A stretch of DNA of 64,000 bases from Paracoccus bogoriensis. Lineage in GTDB: Bacteria; Pseudomonadota; Alphaproteobacteria; Rhodobacterales; Rhodobacteraceae. A program made the position numbers and the translations under genes. Below the pieces are notes generated by a model, which searched no databases, had not been told where the DNA came from, and saw only the letters and a program-made list of their open reading frames with translations. Positions 9,300-17,581 of this stretch are shown here, piece by piece (the first letter of the stretch is position 1; each line of letters begins with the position of its first letter). The DNA lies in assembly GCF_019431455.1 (NCBI RefSeq), contig NZ_JAHYSR010000014.1:1-64000 (forward strand), in the 5' to 3' direction.

Positions 9300-10145
9300 T
9301 CAGATTCCCTCGCCCACAAAGGCCTTCTCGACCACGAATTCGCGCGGGTCGGAATTCGCCCCTTCGTTCATGCCGAAACCCTCAAGCACCGCCTTCACAT
9401 CGACATTGAAGGCCAGGCTGCCGCAGATCATCGCGCGATCCTCGGCCGGGTCGATCGGTGGCAGGCCCAGATCGGCCAGCACCTTGCCCGAGGACAGATT
9501 CTCCGTGATCCGCCCCATCAGCGGCGATTTCTCGCGCGTGGTGGTCGGGTAATACAGCAGCCGTTCCGCGAAGCCGTCGCCATGGATCTCGGTCAGCAGG
9601 GGGTCGTGGCGCAGGTTCTCGACCAGTTCGCGGCCGTAATTCAGCTCGTCCGCGGTGCGGCAGGTATGCATCATGATGACCTGCTCGAATCGCTCATAGG
9701 TCTCGGGGTCGCGCATCAGGCTGGCAAAGGGCGCGATGCCTGTGCCGGTGGCCAGGAACCACAGCCGCTTGCCGGGCAGCAGCGCGTCGAGAACCAGCGT
9801 TCCCACGGGTTTCGGGCGCAGGATGATCTGATCGCCCGGCTGGATATGTTGCAGGCGCGAGGTCAGCGGCCCGTCCGGCACCTTGATGGAATAGAATTCC
9901 AGCTCATCGTCCCAATTCGGCGAGGCGATGGAATAGGCGCGCAGGATCGGCTTGCCGTTCTCGTCCGGCAGGCCGATCATCACGAATTCGCCCGAGCGAA
10001 AGCGCAGGCTGGCCGGCCGCGTCACGCGGAACGAGAACAGTCTGTCGGTCCAGTGCTTCACCGCCGTGACGGTCTGTGCATCGGGCAGCGTCTTCGGGGC
10101 GGCGGTCTCGGGCGCGGCTTGGGTCACGGGCAGATCCAGCGTCAT
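9300..10145 (-). CDS. fpr: ferredoxin--NADP(+) reductase
   Basis: The 281-residue flavoprotein passes electrons between NADPH and ferredoxin or flavodoxin. The FAD-binding RAYSIASP motif and the NADP-binding GTGIAPFASL motif are present, and the C-terminus ends in the aromatic-free FVEKAFVGEG type seen in bacterial Fpr. The ATG at 10145 has AAGGA upstream; the open frame to 10328 is not needed. It lies downstream of cysI-cysH-DUF934 on the same strand, so it may supply reductant for ferredoxin-dependent sulfite reduction. That link is an inference from position. Confidence 0.9.
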   Translation of the reverse strand: MTLDLPVTQAAPETAAPKTLPDAQTVTAVKHWTDRLFSFRVTRPASLRFRSGEFVMIGLPDENGKPILRAYSIASPNWDDELEFYSIKVPDGPLTSRLQHIQPGDQIILRPKPVGTLVLDALLPGKRLWFLATGTGIAPFASLMRDPETYERFEQVIMMHTCRTADELNYGRELVENLRHDPLLTEIHGDGFAERLLYYPTTTREKSPLMGRITENLSSGKVLADLGLPPIDPAEDRAMICGSLAFNVDVKAVLEGFGMNEGANSDPREFVVEKAFVGEGI

Positions 10146-10194
10146 TGTCAATTCCTTCGGGTCTTCTAGTCGATGGGGCGGCGGGACGAAAGTC

Positions 10195-10581
10195 TCAGCC
10201 TGCAAGCTGCGCCCGATGGTCCCAGGCCTTCCAGTCGGCGCGCGCCAGCCACTGGGCTTGGGGCTGGCGGGCGGCGATGTCCGGGGCGACCTCGACTTCG
10301 TCAAAGCCCACGCGGCGGGCCATGGCATATTGGTCCGCGATCAGCCGGCCGGTCGCGCGCAGGCGACCCTTGTAGCCCAGTTCGCGCAGCCGCCGGGCCA
10401 AGGTGAAGCCGCGCCCGTCATGAAAGACGGGAAAGGCTATGCCGATCAGCGGCAGGTCCAGGTGATCGGCCAGCGAGGCCGGGGGCGTGTCGGGCGCAAG
10501 GATTAGCGCGGGCTGATCCTCGATCGGGTGGAAACCGTCATCGCGGGCCAGGACGGGCTGGCTGTTCGACTGCTCGTTCAT
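10195..10581 (-). CDS. DUF934 protein of the sulfite reduction operon
   Basis: This 128-residue protein belongs to the DUF934 family, which travels with cysI and cysH in many proteobacteria. The conserved core is visible (FPVFHDGRGFTLARRLRELGYKG cut here as GRGFTLARRLRELGY, then RATGRLIADQYAMARRVGFDEVE). Its ATG overlaps the cysH stop codon as ATGA, so translation is probably coupled. A supporting role in assimilatory sulfate or sulfite reduction is inferred from the family's context; no catalytic residue is established. Confidence 0.88.
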   Translation of the reverse strand: MNEQSNSQPVLARDDGFHPIEDQPALILAPDTPPASLADHLDLPLIGIAFPVFHDGRGFTLARRLRELGYKGRLRATGRLIADQYAMARRVGFDEVEVAPDIAARQPQAQWLARADWKAWDHRAQLAG

Positions 10582-11309
10582 GCCGAGACCTTTCCGCGGA
10601 CCATGCGTCCGCCAATGAAGTGGATGCCGCATTCGGATTTCTCCAGCCCCCGCCAGCGGCCCGACCGCGGGTCTTCGCCCGGTGCCACGGGCGAGGTGCA
10701 GGGCGCGCAGCCGATCGAGGGGTAGCCCTGCGCCACCAGCGGATGCCGCGGCAGGCGGTTCTCGATCATGTAATCCTGCACGTCCTCGGGGCGCCAATGC
10801 GCAAGCGGGTTCACGCGCAGCCGCGCGGGCGGTTCGGGCTCGAAGAATTCCAGCGCGGCGCGATGTCCGTTCTGGAACCGCTTGCGGCCGGTGATCCAGG
10901 CATCATAGCCCGACAAGGCCCGCTCCAGCGGCATGGTCTTGCGGATATCGCAGCAGGCGTCGGCGTTGACTCTGTGCAGTGTGCCGTCCGGATCGTGCGC
11001 GGCAATCTCGGATGCGCTGGCCATGATGACCTGCACATCGGTCAGGCCCAGCTTGGCCGAGACCTCGCGCTGATAGGCCAGGGTCTCGGGGAACAGCATC
11101 TGCGTGTCGATGAACAGCACCGGCAGGCCCGGCGCGACCCGGCTGACCATATGCAGCAGCACCACCGATTCCGCCCCGAAGGACGAGACCAGCGCCACCC
11201 GCCCCAAGTCGGGGTCGGTCACCGCGCGGCGCAGAACCTCGATCGCCGCATGGTGGCGATAGCGGTCGTTCAACCGCGCGGCGCGCGTGTCCAGATCGCT
11301 GTCAAACAT
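10578..11309 (-). CDS. cysH: phosphoadenylyl/adenylyl-sulfate reductase
   Basis: The 243-residue enzyme reduces activated sulfate to sulfite. It has the P-loop-like VSSFGAES, and the iron-sulfur cysteines C119-C120 (ACCDIRK) and C201/C204 (GCAPC) that mark [4Fe-4S] enzymes acting on adenylyl sulfate. The catalytic cysteine is C227 (ECGIHF). The CC...CxxC set therefore points to APS reductase rather than the PAPS form of enterobacteria. It starts at 11309, overlapping the end of cysI by 8 bp. Confidence 0.93.
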   Translation of the reverse strand: MFDSDLDTRAARLNDRYRHHAAIEVLRRAVTDPDLGRVALVSSFGAESVVLLHMVSRVAPGLPVLFIDTQMLFPETLAYQREVSAKLGLTDVQVIMASASEIAAHDPDGTLHRVNADACCDIRKTMPLERALSGYDAWITGRKRFQNGHRAALEFFEPEPPARLRVNPLAHWRPEDVQDYMIENRLPRHPLVAQGYPSIGCAPCTSPVAPGEDPRSGRWRGLEKSECGIHFIGGRMVRGKVSA

Positions 11310-12960
11310 CGACCTGCGCCGGGTAAAGCGCGGCCTTGAACGGCGCGGGGCCAAGCCTGCGATAGGCGTCGATGAAACGTTCGGACGCGTCCTGCCGCAG
11401 CTCCAGATAGGCGCGCAGTAGGCGGTCGAGGGCGGGCACGACCTCTTCGGCCGGGAAGCCCGCGCCTGTGCGTTCGCCGATGGCCGGGATGTCATAGGCG
11501 TCGCCGCCAAGCGTGATCTGGTAGTTCTCGACCCCCGCCCGGTCCAGGCCCAGGATGCCGATATGGCCCAGATGGTGATGTCCGCAGGCATTGATGCAGC
11601 CCGAGATGCGGATGTTCAGGTTGCCGATCTCTTCTTCCAGTCCCTCGGTGCGGAAATGGTCCGCGATCGCCTTGGCGACGGGAATGGATCGTGCGGTCGC
11701 AAGCGCGCAATAATCCATGCCGGGGCAGGCGATGATGTCGCTGGTCAGGCCCGCATTGGCGGTGGCGAGGCCCGCCGCCTTCAGCGCGTCATAGAGCGCG
11801 GGCAGGTCGGATTTGTGGACATGCGGTAGCGCGACGTTCTGGTCGTGCGTCACGCGCAGGTCGTGATGGCCGTATCTTTCGGCCAGATCGGCCAGCAGGC
11901 GCATCTGGTCCGCGGTGGCATCGCCCGGCGTCTGACCAGGTGCCTTGAAGGTCACGACAACGCTGGCATAGCCGTCCACGCGGTGCGGGTGCAGGTTGGT
12001 GTCGGTCCAGCTGCGAAAGGCCGGGTTCGCGGCGCGCGCGGTCTCGTAGCCGTCCACGGGCGCGTCACGGAAACTGGGTGCCCGGAAGCGGTCCTTGAAG
12101 ATCGCCAGCGCCTCGCGGTCGGCGCCGTGAAAATCACGCCGACGGGCCTTGAACTCTTCCTCGATTTCGGCGCGCATCGTGTCGAGGCCGCGCTCCAGAA
12201 CCGTGATCTTGATGCGCGCCTTGTATTTGTTGTCGCGGCGGCCAGACAGGTTGTAGGTCGCGATGATCGCCTCGACGTAAGGCAGCAGATCCTCCTCGGG
12301 CAGGAAGTCGCGGACGACCTGACCCAGAAGCGGCGTTCGCCCGAGGCCGCCGCCGATCCAGACCTCGAAGCCCGTCCGGCCGTCGCGTTCGACCAGCCGC
12401 AGCCCGATATCATGGGCGGCAATCACGGCGCGGTCCTTCTTGCCCCCGGAAATGGCGATCTTGAACTTGCGCGGCAGGAACTGGAATTCGGCATGGTCGG
12501 TGGACCAACTGCGCAGCAATTCGGCATAGGGTCGCGGGTCTGCCACCTCATCCGCCGCGGCACCCGCGAAGGCGTCGGTGGTGACGTTGCGGATCGTGTT
12601 GCCGCTGGTCTGGATCGCATGCATCCCGACCTCGGCCAACGCGTCCAGCATGTCGGGGATGTCCACCAGCCTGGGCCAGTTGAACTGGATGTTCTGGCGC
12701 GTGGTCCAGTGGCCGTATCCCTTGTCATAGGTCTCGGCCAGATGGGCCAACGTTCGCATCTGGTCGGGGCTGATCGTGCCATAGGGGATCGCAACCCGCA
12801 GCATATAGGCATGTAGCTGCAGATAGACGCCGTTCATCAGGCGCAGGGGGCGGAATTCCTCTTCCGTCAGGCTGCCGTTCAGGCGCCGTTCGACCTGGGC
12901 GCGGAACTGGGCCGCTCGGTGGCGCACATAGTCGGTTTCAACGGGGCGGACATCAAACAT
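11302..12960 (-). CDS. cysI: assimilatory sulfite (nitrite) reductase hemoprotein
   Basis: This 552-residue siroheme protein reduces sulfite to sulfide. Two homologous ferredoxin-like halves are seen, with the siroheme/[4Fe-4S] cysteines in CPGMDYC and SGCINACGHHH. The length fits a single-chain ferredoxin-type enzyme; no flavoprotein cysJ is present, and fpr two genes downstream could provide electrons. The start at 12960 gives MFDVRPVETDYV; the frame open further upstream overlaps the DUF2849 gene and is rejected. It overlaps DUF2849 by 8 bp. Confidence 0.95.
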   Translation of the reverse strand: MFDVRPVETDYVRHRAAQFRAQVERRLNGSLTEEEFRPLRLMNGVYLQLHAYMLRVAIPYGTISPDQMRTLAHLAETYDKGYGHWTTRQNIQFNWPRLVDIPDMLDALAEVGMHAIQTSGNTIRNVTTDAFAGAAADEVADPRPYAELLRSWSTDHAEFQFLPRKFKIAISGGKKDRAVIAAHDIGLRLVERDGRTGFEVWIGGGLGRTPLLGQVVRDFLPEEDLLPYVEAIIATYNLSGRRDNKYKARIKITVLERGLDTMRAEIEEEFKARRRDFHGADREALAIFKDRFRAPSFRDAPVDGYETARAANPAFRSWTDTNLHPHRVDGYASVVVTFKAPGQTPGDATADQMRLLADLAERYGHHDLRVTHDQNVALPHVHKSDLPALYDALKAAGLATANAGLTSDIIACPGMDYCALATARSIPVAKAIADHFRTEGLEEEIGNLNIRISGCINACGHHHLGHIGILGLDRAGVENYQITLGGDAYDIPAIGERTGAGFPAEEVVPALDRLLRAYLELRQDASERFIDAYRRLGPAPFKAALYPAQVDV

Positions 12961-13276
12961 GGGCGCTATCCTTTGCCTGAATGCCGTGGAAATAGTTGGA
13001 CGGCCCGCGCTGGCGGAAGGCTTCGCGGAAATGCACGGGCTCGGGACCGTTCGGGCCGCGACGGGCCTCGACCAGATAGGGGCCGACGACCTGATCGGCC
13101 TGTGCGATCGCCCTGAGCAGCGCCAGTTCCGCAATCGCTTCGTCCTCGAAGATCGTGGCGCGGGCAGGGTCCGGGGTCCAGCCATCCTCGCACATCCAGA
13201 CATTATGCCCTTCGCGCAGGTCATTGGCGGTGATGACACCGGGTCGGGCGGCCGTCGGGGTGAAGGCTTTGCTCAT
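12953..13276 (-). CDS. DUF2849 protein, first gene of the sulfur operon
   Basis: The 107-residue protein has the DUF2849 pattern (GVITANDLREGHNVWM near the N-terminus, then AELALLRAIAQADQVVGPYLVE). This family regularly precedes cysI in alphaproteobacteria. It is the first gene after the divergent promoter region and overlaps cysI. The siroheme synthase gene that often heads this operon is missing here. Function is unknown. Confidence 0.85.
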   Translation of the reverse strand: MSKAFTPTAARPGVITANDLREGHNVWMCEDGWTPDPARATIFEDEAIAELALLRAIAQADQVVGPYLVEARRGPNGPEPVHFREAFRQRGPSNYFHGIQAKDSAHV

Positions 13277-13307
13277 GATGCAGACCTCGTATTTGTCGCC
13301 CTTATAT

Positions 13308-13320
13308 AGAATTTTGTTCT
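13308..13320. promoter_or_regulatory. candidate operator between DUF2849-cysI operon and Lrp-type regulator
   Basis: The divergent spacer is unusually AT-rich here (TTATATAGAATTTTGTTCT). AGAA and TTCT form a 4-5-4 dyad, with a further ATTCT copy just to the right. The position between the regulator and the operon fits an autoregulated operator, but the motif is short. Confidence 0.35.
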
Positions 13321-13362
13321 GGATTCTGGCGAGTGACTGCGCAAAATAAGGATGAAATCAGT

Positions 13363-13890
13363 ATGAGTAGCGTCATGTCGGAACAAAATCCCTCAGAAGC
13401 GGCCTCGGACCGAACGCCCGTCCGGTTGGACATTGTGGACCGCAAAATCCTGTCCCTGCTGCAACAGGATGCCAGCCTGTCGCTGGACCAGATCGCGGAC
13501 CGGGTGGGCGCGTCCAAGACCCCCGTCTGGAACCGGATCCGCAAGCTGCGCGAGGCGGGCGTGATCCGGCGGCAGGTCGCCATCCTCGACCCCGAGGCAT
13601 TGGGGCTGGAGGCCTGCTTCTTCGTCCTGATCCGCACCAGCGAACATGACCGCGACTGGGCCGCGCGCTTTCTGCGCGCGCTGCGCGAGCGCCCTGAGGT
13701 CGTCGAGGCGCATCGGCTGGCGGGCGACATCGACTATATCCTCAAGGTGCAGGTCAGGAATGCGCGGGCCTATGACCGCTTTTACCAGTCGCTGATCGGT
13801 GAGGTGAAGATTCACAACGTCACCGCGCTTCTGTCGATGGAGGAGATCAAGGCTTCGAGCGCGCTTCCCATTCCTGACGCGAAGGGGTAG
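13363..13890 (+). CDS. Lrp/AsnC family transcriptional regulator
   Basis: The 175-residue protein has an N-terminal winged helix (LDIVDRKILSLLQQDASLSL, then GASKTPVWNRIRKLREAGVI as recognition helix) and a C-terminal ligand-binding RAM domain (EAHRLAGDIDYILKVQV). A GTG at 13333 is also in frame; the ATG at 13363 has AAGGA upstream and is preferred. It is divergent from the sulfur operon, so control of sulfate assimilation, perhaps by cysteine or another amino acid, is likely but inferred. Confidence 0.9.
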   Translation: MSSVMSEQNPSEAASDRTPVRLDIVDRKILSLLQQDASLSLDQIADRVGASKTPVWNRIRKLREAGVIRRQVAILDPEALGLEACFFVLIRTSEHDRDWAARFLRALRERPEVVEAHRLAGDIDYILKVQVRNARAYDRFYQSLIGEVKIHNVTALLSMEEIKASSALPIPDAKG

Positions 13891-13899
13891 GTCGCCCGG

Positions 13900-14289
13900 A
13901 TGGGCAATCCGGTGATCTGGCACAAGCAGACCTGTTCGACCTCGCGTTGGGTGCTGGGGGTCTTGCGCGATGCGGGGCTTGCGCCGGTAGTGCGCGATTA
14001 TATTGCCGATCCCCCGTCAGGGACGGAATTGCGCGACGTGCTGGCACGGCTGGGTCTGGATGCGCGGGGTCTGATCCGGCGCAAGGGAACGCCCTTTGCC
14101 GAACTGGGGCTGGCCGATCCGGGCCTGTCCGAGGATGCGCTGATCGCCGCCATGGTCGCACACCCCATCCTGATCGAGCGTCCGGTCGTTCTGGCCTCGC
14201 ATGGCGCGATCCTCTGCCGCCCGAAAGAGCGCGTTTTCGACCTGTTTCCCCGAGCGCAGCAGGTCTGGTCGCAGCGTCAAGGCTCTTGA
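13900..14289 (+). CDS. ArsC family (glutaredoxin-type) reductase
   Basis: The 129-residue thioredoxin-fold protein has the catalytic cysteine in HKQTCSTSRW (residue 12), and arginines in RRKGTPF, ERPVV and CRPKERV at the places used by glutaredoxin-dependent arsenate reductase. No other arsenic genes are nearby. It begins 9 bp after the Lrp-type gene and is probably cotranscribed with it. Arsenate reduction is plausible from the residues, but an unrelated thiol-redox role cannot be excluded. Confidence 0.82.
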   Translation: MGNPVIWHKQTCSTSRWVLGVLRDAGLAPVVRDYIADPPSGTELRDVLARLGLDARGLIRRKGTPFAELGLADPGLSEDALIAAMVAHPILIERPVVLASHGAILCRPKERVFDLFPRAQQVWSQRQGS

Positions 14290-14443
14290 CAGCGCCTCCG
14301 GCGAAAGGATCGGCGGAAAAGTTCCCACGAATTTCAGGCATTGGCGGAAAGTTGCGCATGGGTTGAGCCCGGGCTTGGCGAATGGCCGGCCCTCGGGCCA
14401 AGGTCGCGGCGACAGCGATCCAGACATAGAACAAGCGCCGTAA

Positions 14444-15028
14444 ATGACGCCTTTCAAGACCCGGATGACCGCCTTGCGCGCCGCCTTGGCCGCGATACTT
14501 CTGCTTGGTGTCGCCGCCTGCGCGACCCCCGATGCGGGCCAGTCGGCCCCCGGCACCCATGCGGGTCAGTCGATGAGCCTGCTGCCACAGCGTCAGGAAA
14601 TGGCCATCAGCCAGGCCGCCGCCAGGCGGGCGCAGGGCCAGCGCGTCTGGTGCGTTCCCTTCGCGCGGGATCTGAGCGGGATCGATCTTCGCGGCAATGC
14701 CGGAACATGGTGGAACGCGGCGCAGGGCGTTTATGCGCGCGGCAAGGAACCGCAGGTCGGCGCGGTGATGGTGTTCTCGGCCGGGCGCAATCTGCGCGTC
14801 GGGCACTTGGCCGTCGTCTCGGAGGTGGTGAGCCCGCGCGAAATCCGAATCGACCATGCGAATTGGGAACGCAACCGCGTCACCCTGCGCCAGCGCGTCG
14901 TGGATGTCTCGCCGCGCAATGACTGGTCGATGGTGCGGGTCGAAAGCGTGCCCGGAACCCTGGGCCGCCCCTATTCGATCAGCGGCTTTGTCTATAACCA
15001 GCGGGTGGGCCGCGCGCAGGGCGTCTGA
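14444..15028 (+). CDS. CHAP-domain lipoprotein
   Basis: The 194-residue protein has a lipoprotein signal ending in the lipobox LLGVAAC near residue 26. The rest is a CHAP (NlpC/P60-related) domain with the catalytic cysteine in VWCVPFARDLSGI and the histidine in VGHLAVVSEV. Such proteins usually cleave peptidoglycan peptides. An ATG at 14465 is a possible shorter start, but 14444 gives a better charged N-terminal region. No clear ribosome binding site is visible for either. Confidence 0.82.
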   Translation: MTPFKTRMTALRAALAAILLLGVAACATPDAGQSAPGTHAGQSMSLLPQRQEMAISQAAARRAQGQRVWCVPFARDLSGIDLRGNAGTWWNAAQGVYARGKEPQVGAVMVFSAGRNLRVGHLAVVSEVVSPREIRIDHANWERNRVTLRQRVVDVSPRNDWSMVRVESVPGTLGRPYSISGFVYNQRVGRAQGV

Positions 15029-15058
15029 CCCTGCCCCGCGCCTGAGGGTTGCAGGCTC

Positions 15059-15517
15059 TTATTCGTCCACGACCTTCAGGATCTGCGGCAAGGCCGGGCA
15101 GGGCAGAAGCTGGTTCCTGGCCACATCGGCCAGCGTGTGGTTGTGCAGGAACACATAGACATGCGCCGAGAGACTTTCCCACAGCCTGTTCGACAGCGTC
15201 TGCGCGCGCGTGCCCGACACGCCCCCCGAGGCGCCTGCGCCCACATGCATGGCGCTGACCGTCTCGTCCACGGCTTCGAGGATCTCGGCCACCCGAATCG
15301 TTTCGGGCGCGCGTGCCAGCCGGTAGCCGCCGCCCGGACCCCGGACCGAGGCCACCAGCCCCGCCCGGCGCAGGCGCACGAAAAGCTGTTCGAGATAGGG
15401 CAGCGAGATGTCCTGGCGGCGCGAAATCTCGGACAGCGCGGTCAGTTCGTCGTTTCTGGCGATGGCCAGATCGACCAGCGCGATGATCGCGTAACGGCCT
15501 TTGGTGGAAAGTTTCAT
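15059..15517 (-). CDS. Rrf2 family (IscR-like) regulator with a single cysteine
   Basis: The 152-residue protein has the Rrf2 winged helix (MKLSTKGRYAIIALVDLA, SLPYLEQLFVRLRRAGLV, VRGPGGGYRLAR). The region where IscR holds three cluster cysteines (residues about 92-105) has none; the only cysteine is C140 in LLPCPALPQ. This matches the unusual IscR type reported for Rhodobacter sphaeroides, as far as I recall. No iron-sulfur assembly genes are in the window. It is divergent from an alpha/beta hydrolase. Confidence 0.87.
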   Translation of the reverse strand: MKLSTKGRYAIIALVDLAIARNDELTALSEISRRQDISLPYLEQLFVRLRRAGLVASVRGPGGGYRLARAPETIRVAEILEAVDETVSAMHVGAGASGGVSGTRAQTLSNRLWESLSAHVYVFLHNHTLADVARNQLLPCPALPQILKVVDE

Positions 15518-15576
15518 CCCGTCCTCCCGATTTGGCTGGCGCAGTCGCTGCAGAGCGGCATTCCTGTCCGCCCGTG

Positions 15577-15605
15577 TTGACGCGCTTGGCTAAGGCACGC
15601 TATGC
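15577..15605 (+). promoter_or_regulatory. candidate promoter of the alpha/beta hydrolase gene
   Basis: TTGACG at 15577-15582 and CTATGC at 15600-15605 are separated by 17 bp. The leader would be about 100 nt. Confidence 0.35.
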
Positions 15606-15712
15606 CCGGCCTTGAAGGTTTCTCGTGCTGGCCGCAGGCTTGCCCAAGGCACCCGTCTAGAAGCCCCGCGCCGGTGCGTCAAGAAACTCGGACCGCCCTG
15701 TAAAGGAAGACC

Positions 15713-16375
15713 ATGCCAGAGCTGATTTTCCCCGGCCCCGAAGGCCGTCTCGAAGGCCGCTATCACCCCCAGCCCGGCAAGCCTGACGCCCCCATCGCCA
15801 TCGTCCTGCACCCTCATCCGCAATATGGCGGGACGATGAACAACCGGGTCGTCTATAACCTGCACTACGCCTTTCACCGACTGGGCTTCACGGTGATGCG
15901 CTTCAATTTCCGGGGCGTCGGCCGCAGCCAGGGCGAGTTCGACCAAGGCATCGGCGAGCTTTCCGATGCGGCCTCGGCGTTGGATTATCTGCAGGCGATG
16001 AACCCCAATTCCAAGCATTGCTGGGTGGCGGGCTTCAGCTTCGGTGCCTGGATCGGGATGCAGCTTCTGATGCGCCGGCCCGAGATCACCGGCTTTGTCA
16101 GTGTAGCGCCTCCGGCGAACATGTACGATTTCAGCTTTCTGGCGCCCTGCCCGTCGTCGGGGCTGATCGTGAACGGCACGGCTGACCGCGTTGCGCCGCC
16201 CAAGGACACGCAGAATCTGGTCGCGAAGCTGCGTGAGCAGAAGGGGATCACGATCACCCATGAGGAGATCGAGGGCGCGGATCACTTCTTTCGCGACGAC
16301 GAGGCCCATATGAAGCCGATGATCGAGCTGGTGCAATCCTATGTGCGCCGCCGCCTGACCGAATCAACGCGCTGA
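15713..16375 (+). CDS. alpha/beta hydrolase
   Basis: This 220-residue hydrolase has the nucleophile elbow GFSFGAW, an oxyanion-side HPHPQYGGTMNN segment, the late acid in NGTADRVAPP and the histidine in GADHFF. The sequence belongs to the small COG2945-like group found widely in proteobacteria, often near iron-sulfur genes in Rhodobacteraceae. AAGGAAG precedes the ATG. The substrate is unknown. Confidence 0.88.
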   Translation: MPELIFPGPEGRLEGRYHPQPGKPDAPIAIVLHPHPQYGGTMNNRVVYNLHYAFHRLGFTVMRFNFRGVGRSQGEFDQGIGELSDAASALDYLQAMNPNSKHCWVAGFSFGAWIGMQLLMRRPEITGFVSVAPPANMYDFSFLAPCPSSGLIVNGTADRVAPPKDTQNLVAKLREQKGITITHEEIEGADHFFRDDEAHMKPMIELVQSYVRRRLTESTR

Positions 16376-16385
16376 GCCGAGGGCG

Positions 16386-16402
16386 CCGGGGCGCTGCCCC
16401 GG
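16386..16402. repeat. G/C hairpin of the dispersed repeat family
   Basis: CCGGGGC-GCT-GCCCCGG is a perfect 7-bp stem with a triloop, followed by GACCCCCGGG. It separates the hydrolase and HD-domain genes and may also end transcription, although no T run follows. Confidence 0.6.
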
Positions 16403-16438
16403 ACCCCCGGGATTCGAACCAAGGCAAAGGACAGGGCC

Positions 16439-17560
16439 GTGCTGGACGGGGCAATGGCATTCATGCACGAGGCAGACCGGCTGAAATCGGTCGATCGCGC
16501 GAATGTGCTGATGGATCTGTCGCGACCCGAAAACAGTGCCGAGCACAGTTGGCATGTCGCGCTTTACGGGCTGGTCTTTGGGGCCAGTGACCGCGCGCTG
16601 GCCATGATCCTGCTGCATGATCTGGTCGAGATTGATGCGGGCGATCACCCGATCCATCAGGCCCATGACAGCGCCTGCGTGGCCCAGGCCGAGGCGCAGG
16701 CGGCGGAGCGGCTCTTTGGTCTGCCGGATGGTGGGGCGGCGCTCCATGCGCTGTGGGCGGAGTTCGAGGCAGCCGACACTCCGGATGCGCGCTTCGCCAA
16801 GCGCATGGACCATGTGCAGCCGCTGTTCCAGGTCCTGCAGGCCGCGCGGCCCTTGCCCGATCATGTCAGGATCGTTCGCGACAATCTGGATCGCGGGCGC
16901 GCGGCGCGGCTGGCCGTGGAATGGCCCGAGGTCGCAGAAGCCGCCCGGCATATGCTGGAGGGGCGCGAAATCGGGCAGGGCGATCTGGCCCGGCGGCTGG
17001 CCTTTCTGGCCGAGGCGGATCGGCTGAAATCCGTGATGCGCGCCAACCGGCTGGCCGATGGCAGTCGCCGCGAGAACACCGCCGAACATAGCTGGCATCT
17101 GGCGCTTTTCGCGCTTGTGTTGGCTGGCCTGGCTCGGTCGGTGGATATCGGGCGCGTGATCCGCATGGCACTGATCCACGATCTGGTCGAGATCGACGTG
17201 GGAGATGTGCCTTTGCATTCGGCGGGCGGGTTGGCGCATGGCGCACCCGAACGGCGCGCCGCCGAAGAGCGGGCCGCGCGACGCCTGTTCGGGCTGTTGC
17301 CTGCGGGGCAAGGGCGGGCGCTGATGGCCTTGTGGCAGGAATTCGAGGCCGGCCGCACGCCCGAGGCCGTCTTTGCCAAGGGTCTGGACCGCTTCCAGCC
17401 CGCCTTTCTGAACCTGATGGGCGGCGGCCGGGGATGGGCGGAATTCGATGTGGGCCTGATCCAGGTGCAGGAGCGCGTGGGGCCTGCGGTTCAGGCAGCA
17501 TCCAGGCCGCTCTGGGCCTGGCTGGATGACCGTCTGCGGCGGCATTTCGCGCCGGCCTGA
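16439..17560 (+). CDS. tandem HD-domain phosphohydrolase (two YfbR/HDDC2-like domains)
   Basis: The 373-residue protein is an internal duplication. Residues about 6-180 and 190-373 both read EADRLKSV..RAN...SR.EN.AEHSWH and LxHDLVEIDxGD. Each half keeps the full metal set: H36, H60-D61, D124 in the first and H217, H247-D248, D317 in the second. Single-domain relatives are cytosolic 5'-deoxynucleotidases. The start is a GTG at 16439 after AAAGGACA; an ATG at 16454 is the alternative. Both sites look active by residue content; substrate is inferred from the family. Confidence 0.85.
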   Translation: MLDGAMAFMHEADRLKSVDRANVLMDLSRPENSAEHSWHVALYGLVFGASDRALAMILLHDLVEIDAGDHPIHQAHDSACVAQAEAQAAERLFGLPDGGAALHALWAEFEAADTPDARFAKRMDHVQPLFQVLQAARPLPDHVRIVRDNLDRGRAARLAVEWPEVAEAARHMLEGREIGQGDLARRLAFLAEADRLKSVMRANRLADGSRRENTAEHSWHLALFALVLAGLARSVDIGRVIRMALIHDLVEIDVGDVPLHSAGGLAHGAPERRAAEERAARRLFGLLPAGQGRALMALWQEFEAGRTPEAVFAKGLDRFQPAFLNLMGGGRGWAEFDVGLIQVQERVGPAVQAASRPLWAWLDDRLRRHFAPA

Positions 17561-17581
17561 CCCGGCCGGCGCGGGAGCCCG

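Noticed and set aside
16411-16422. GGGATTCGAACC, which read on the minus strand looks like a tRNA T-arm (GGTTCGAATCCC).
   Set aside because: No acceptor stem, anticodon arm or D-arm is found around it, and the T-stem does not pair properly. It is part of the hairpin repeat region.
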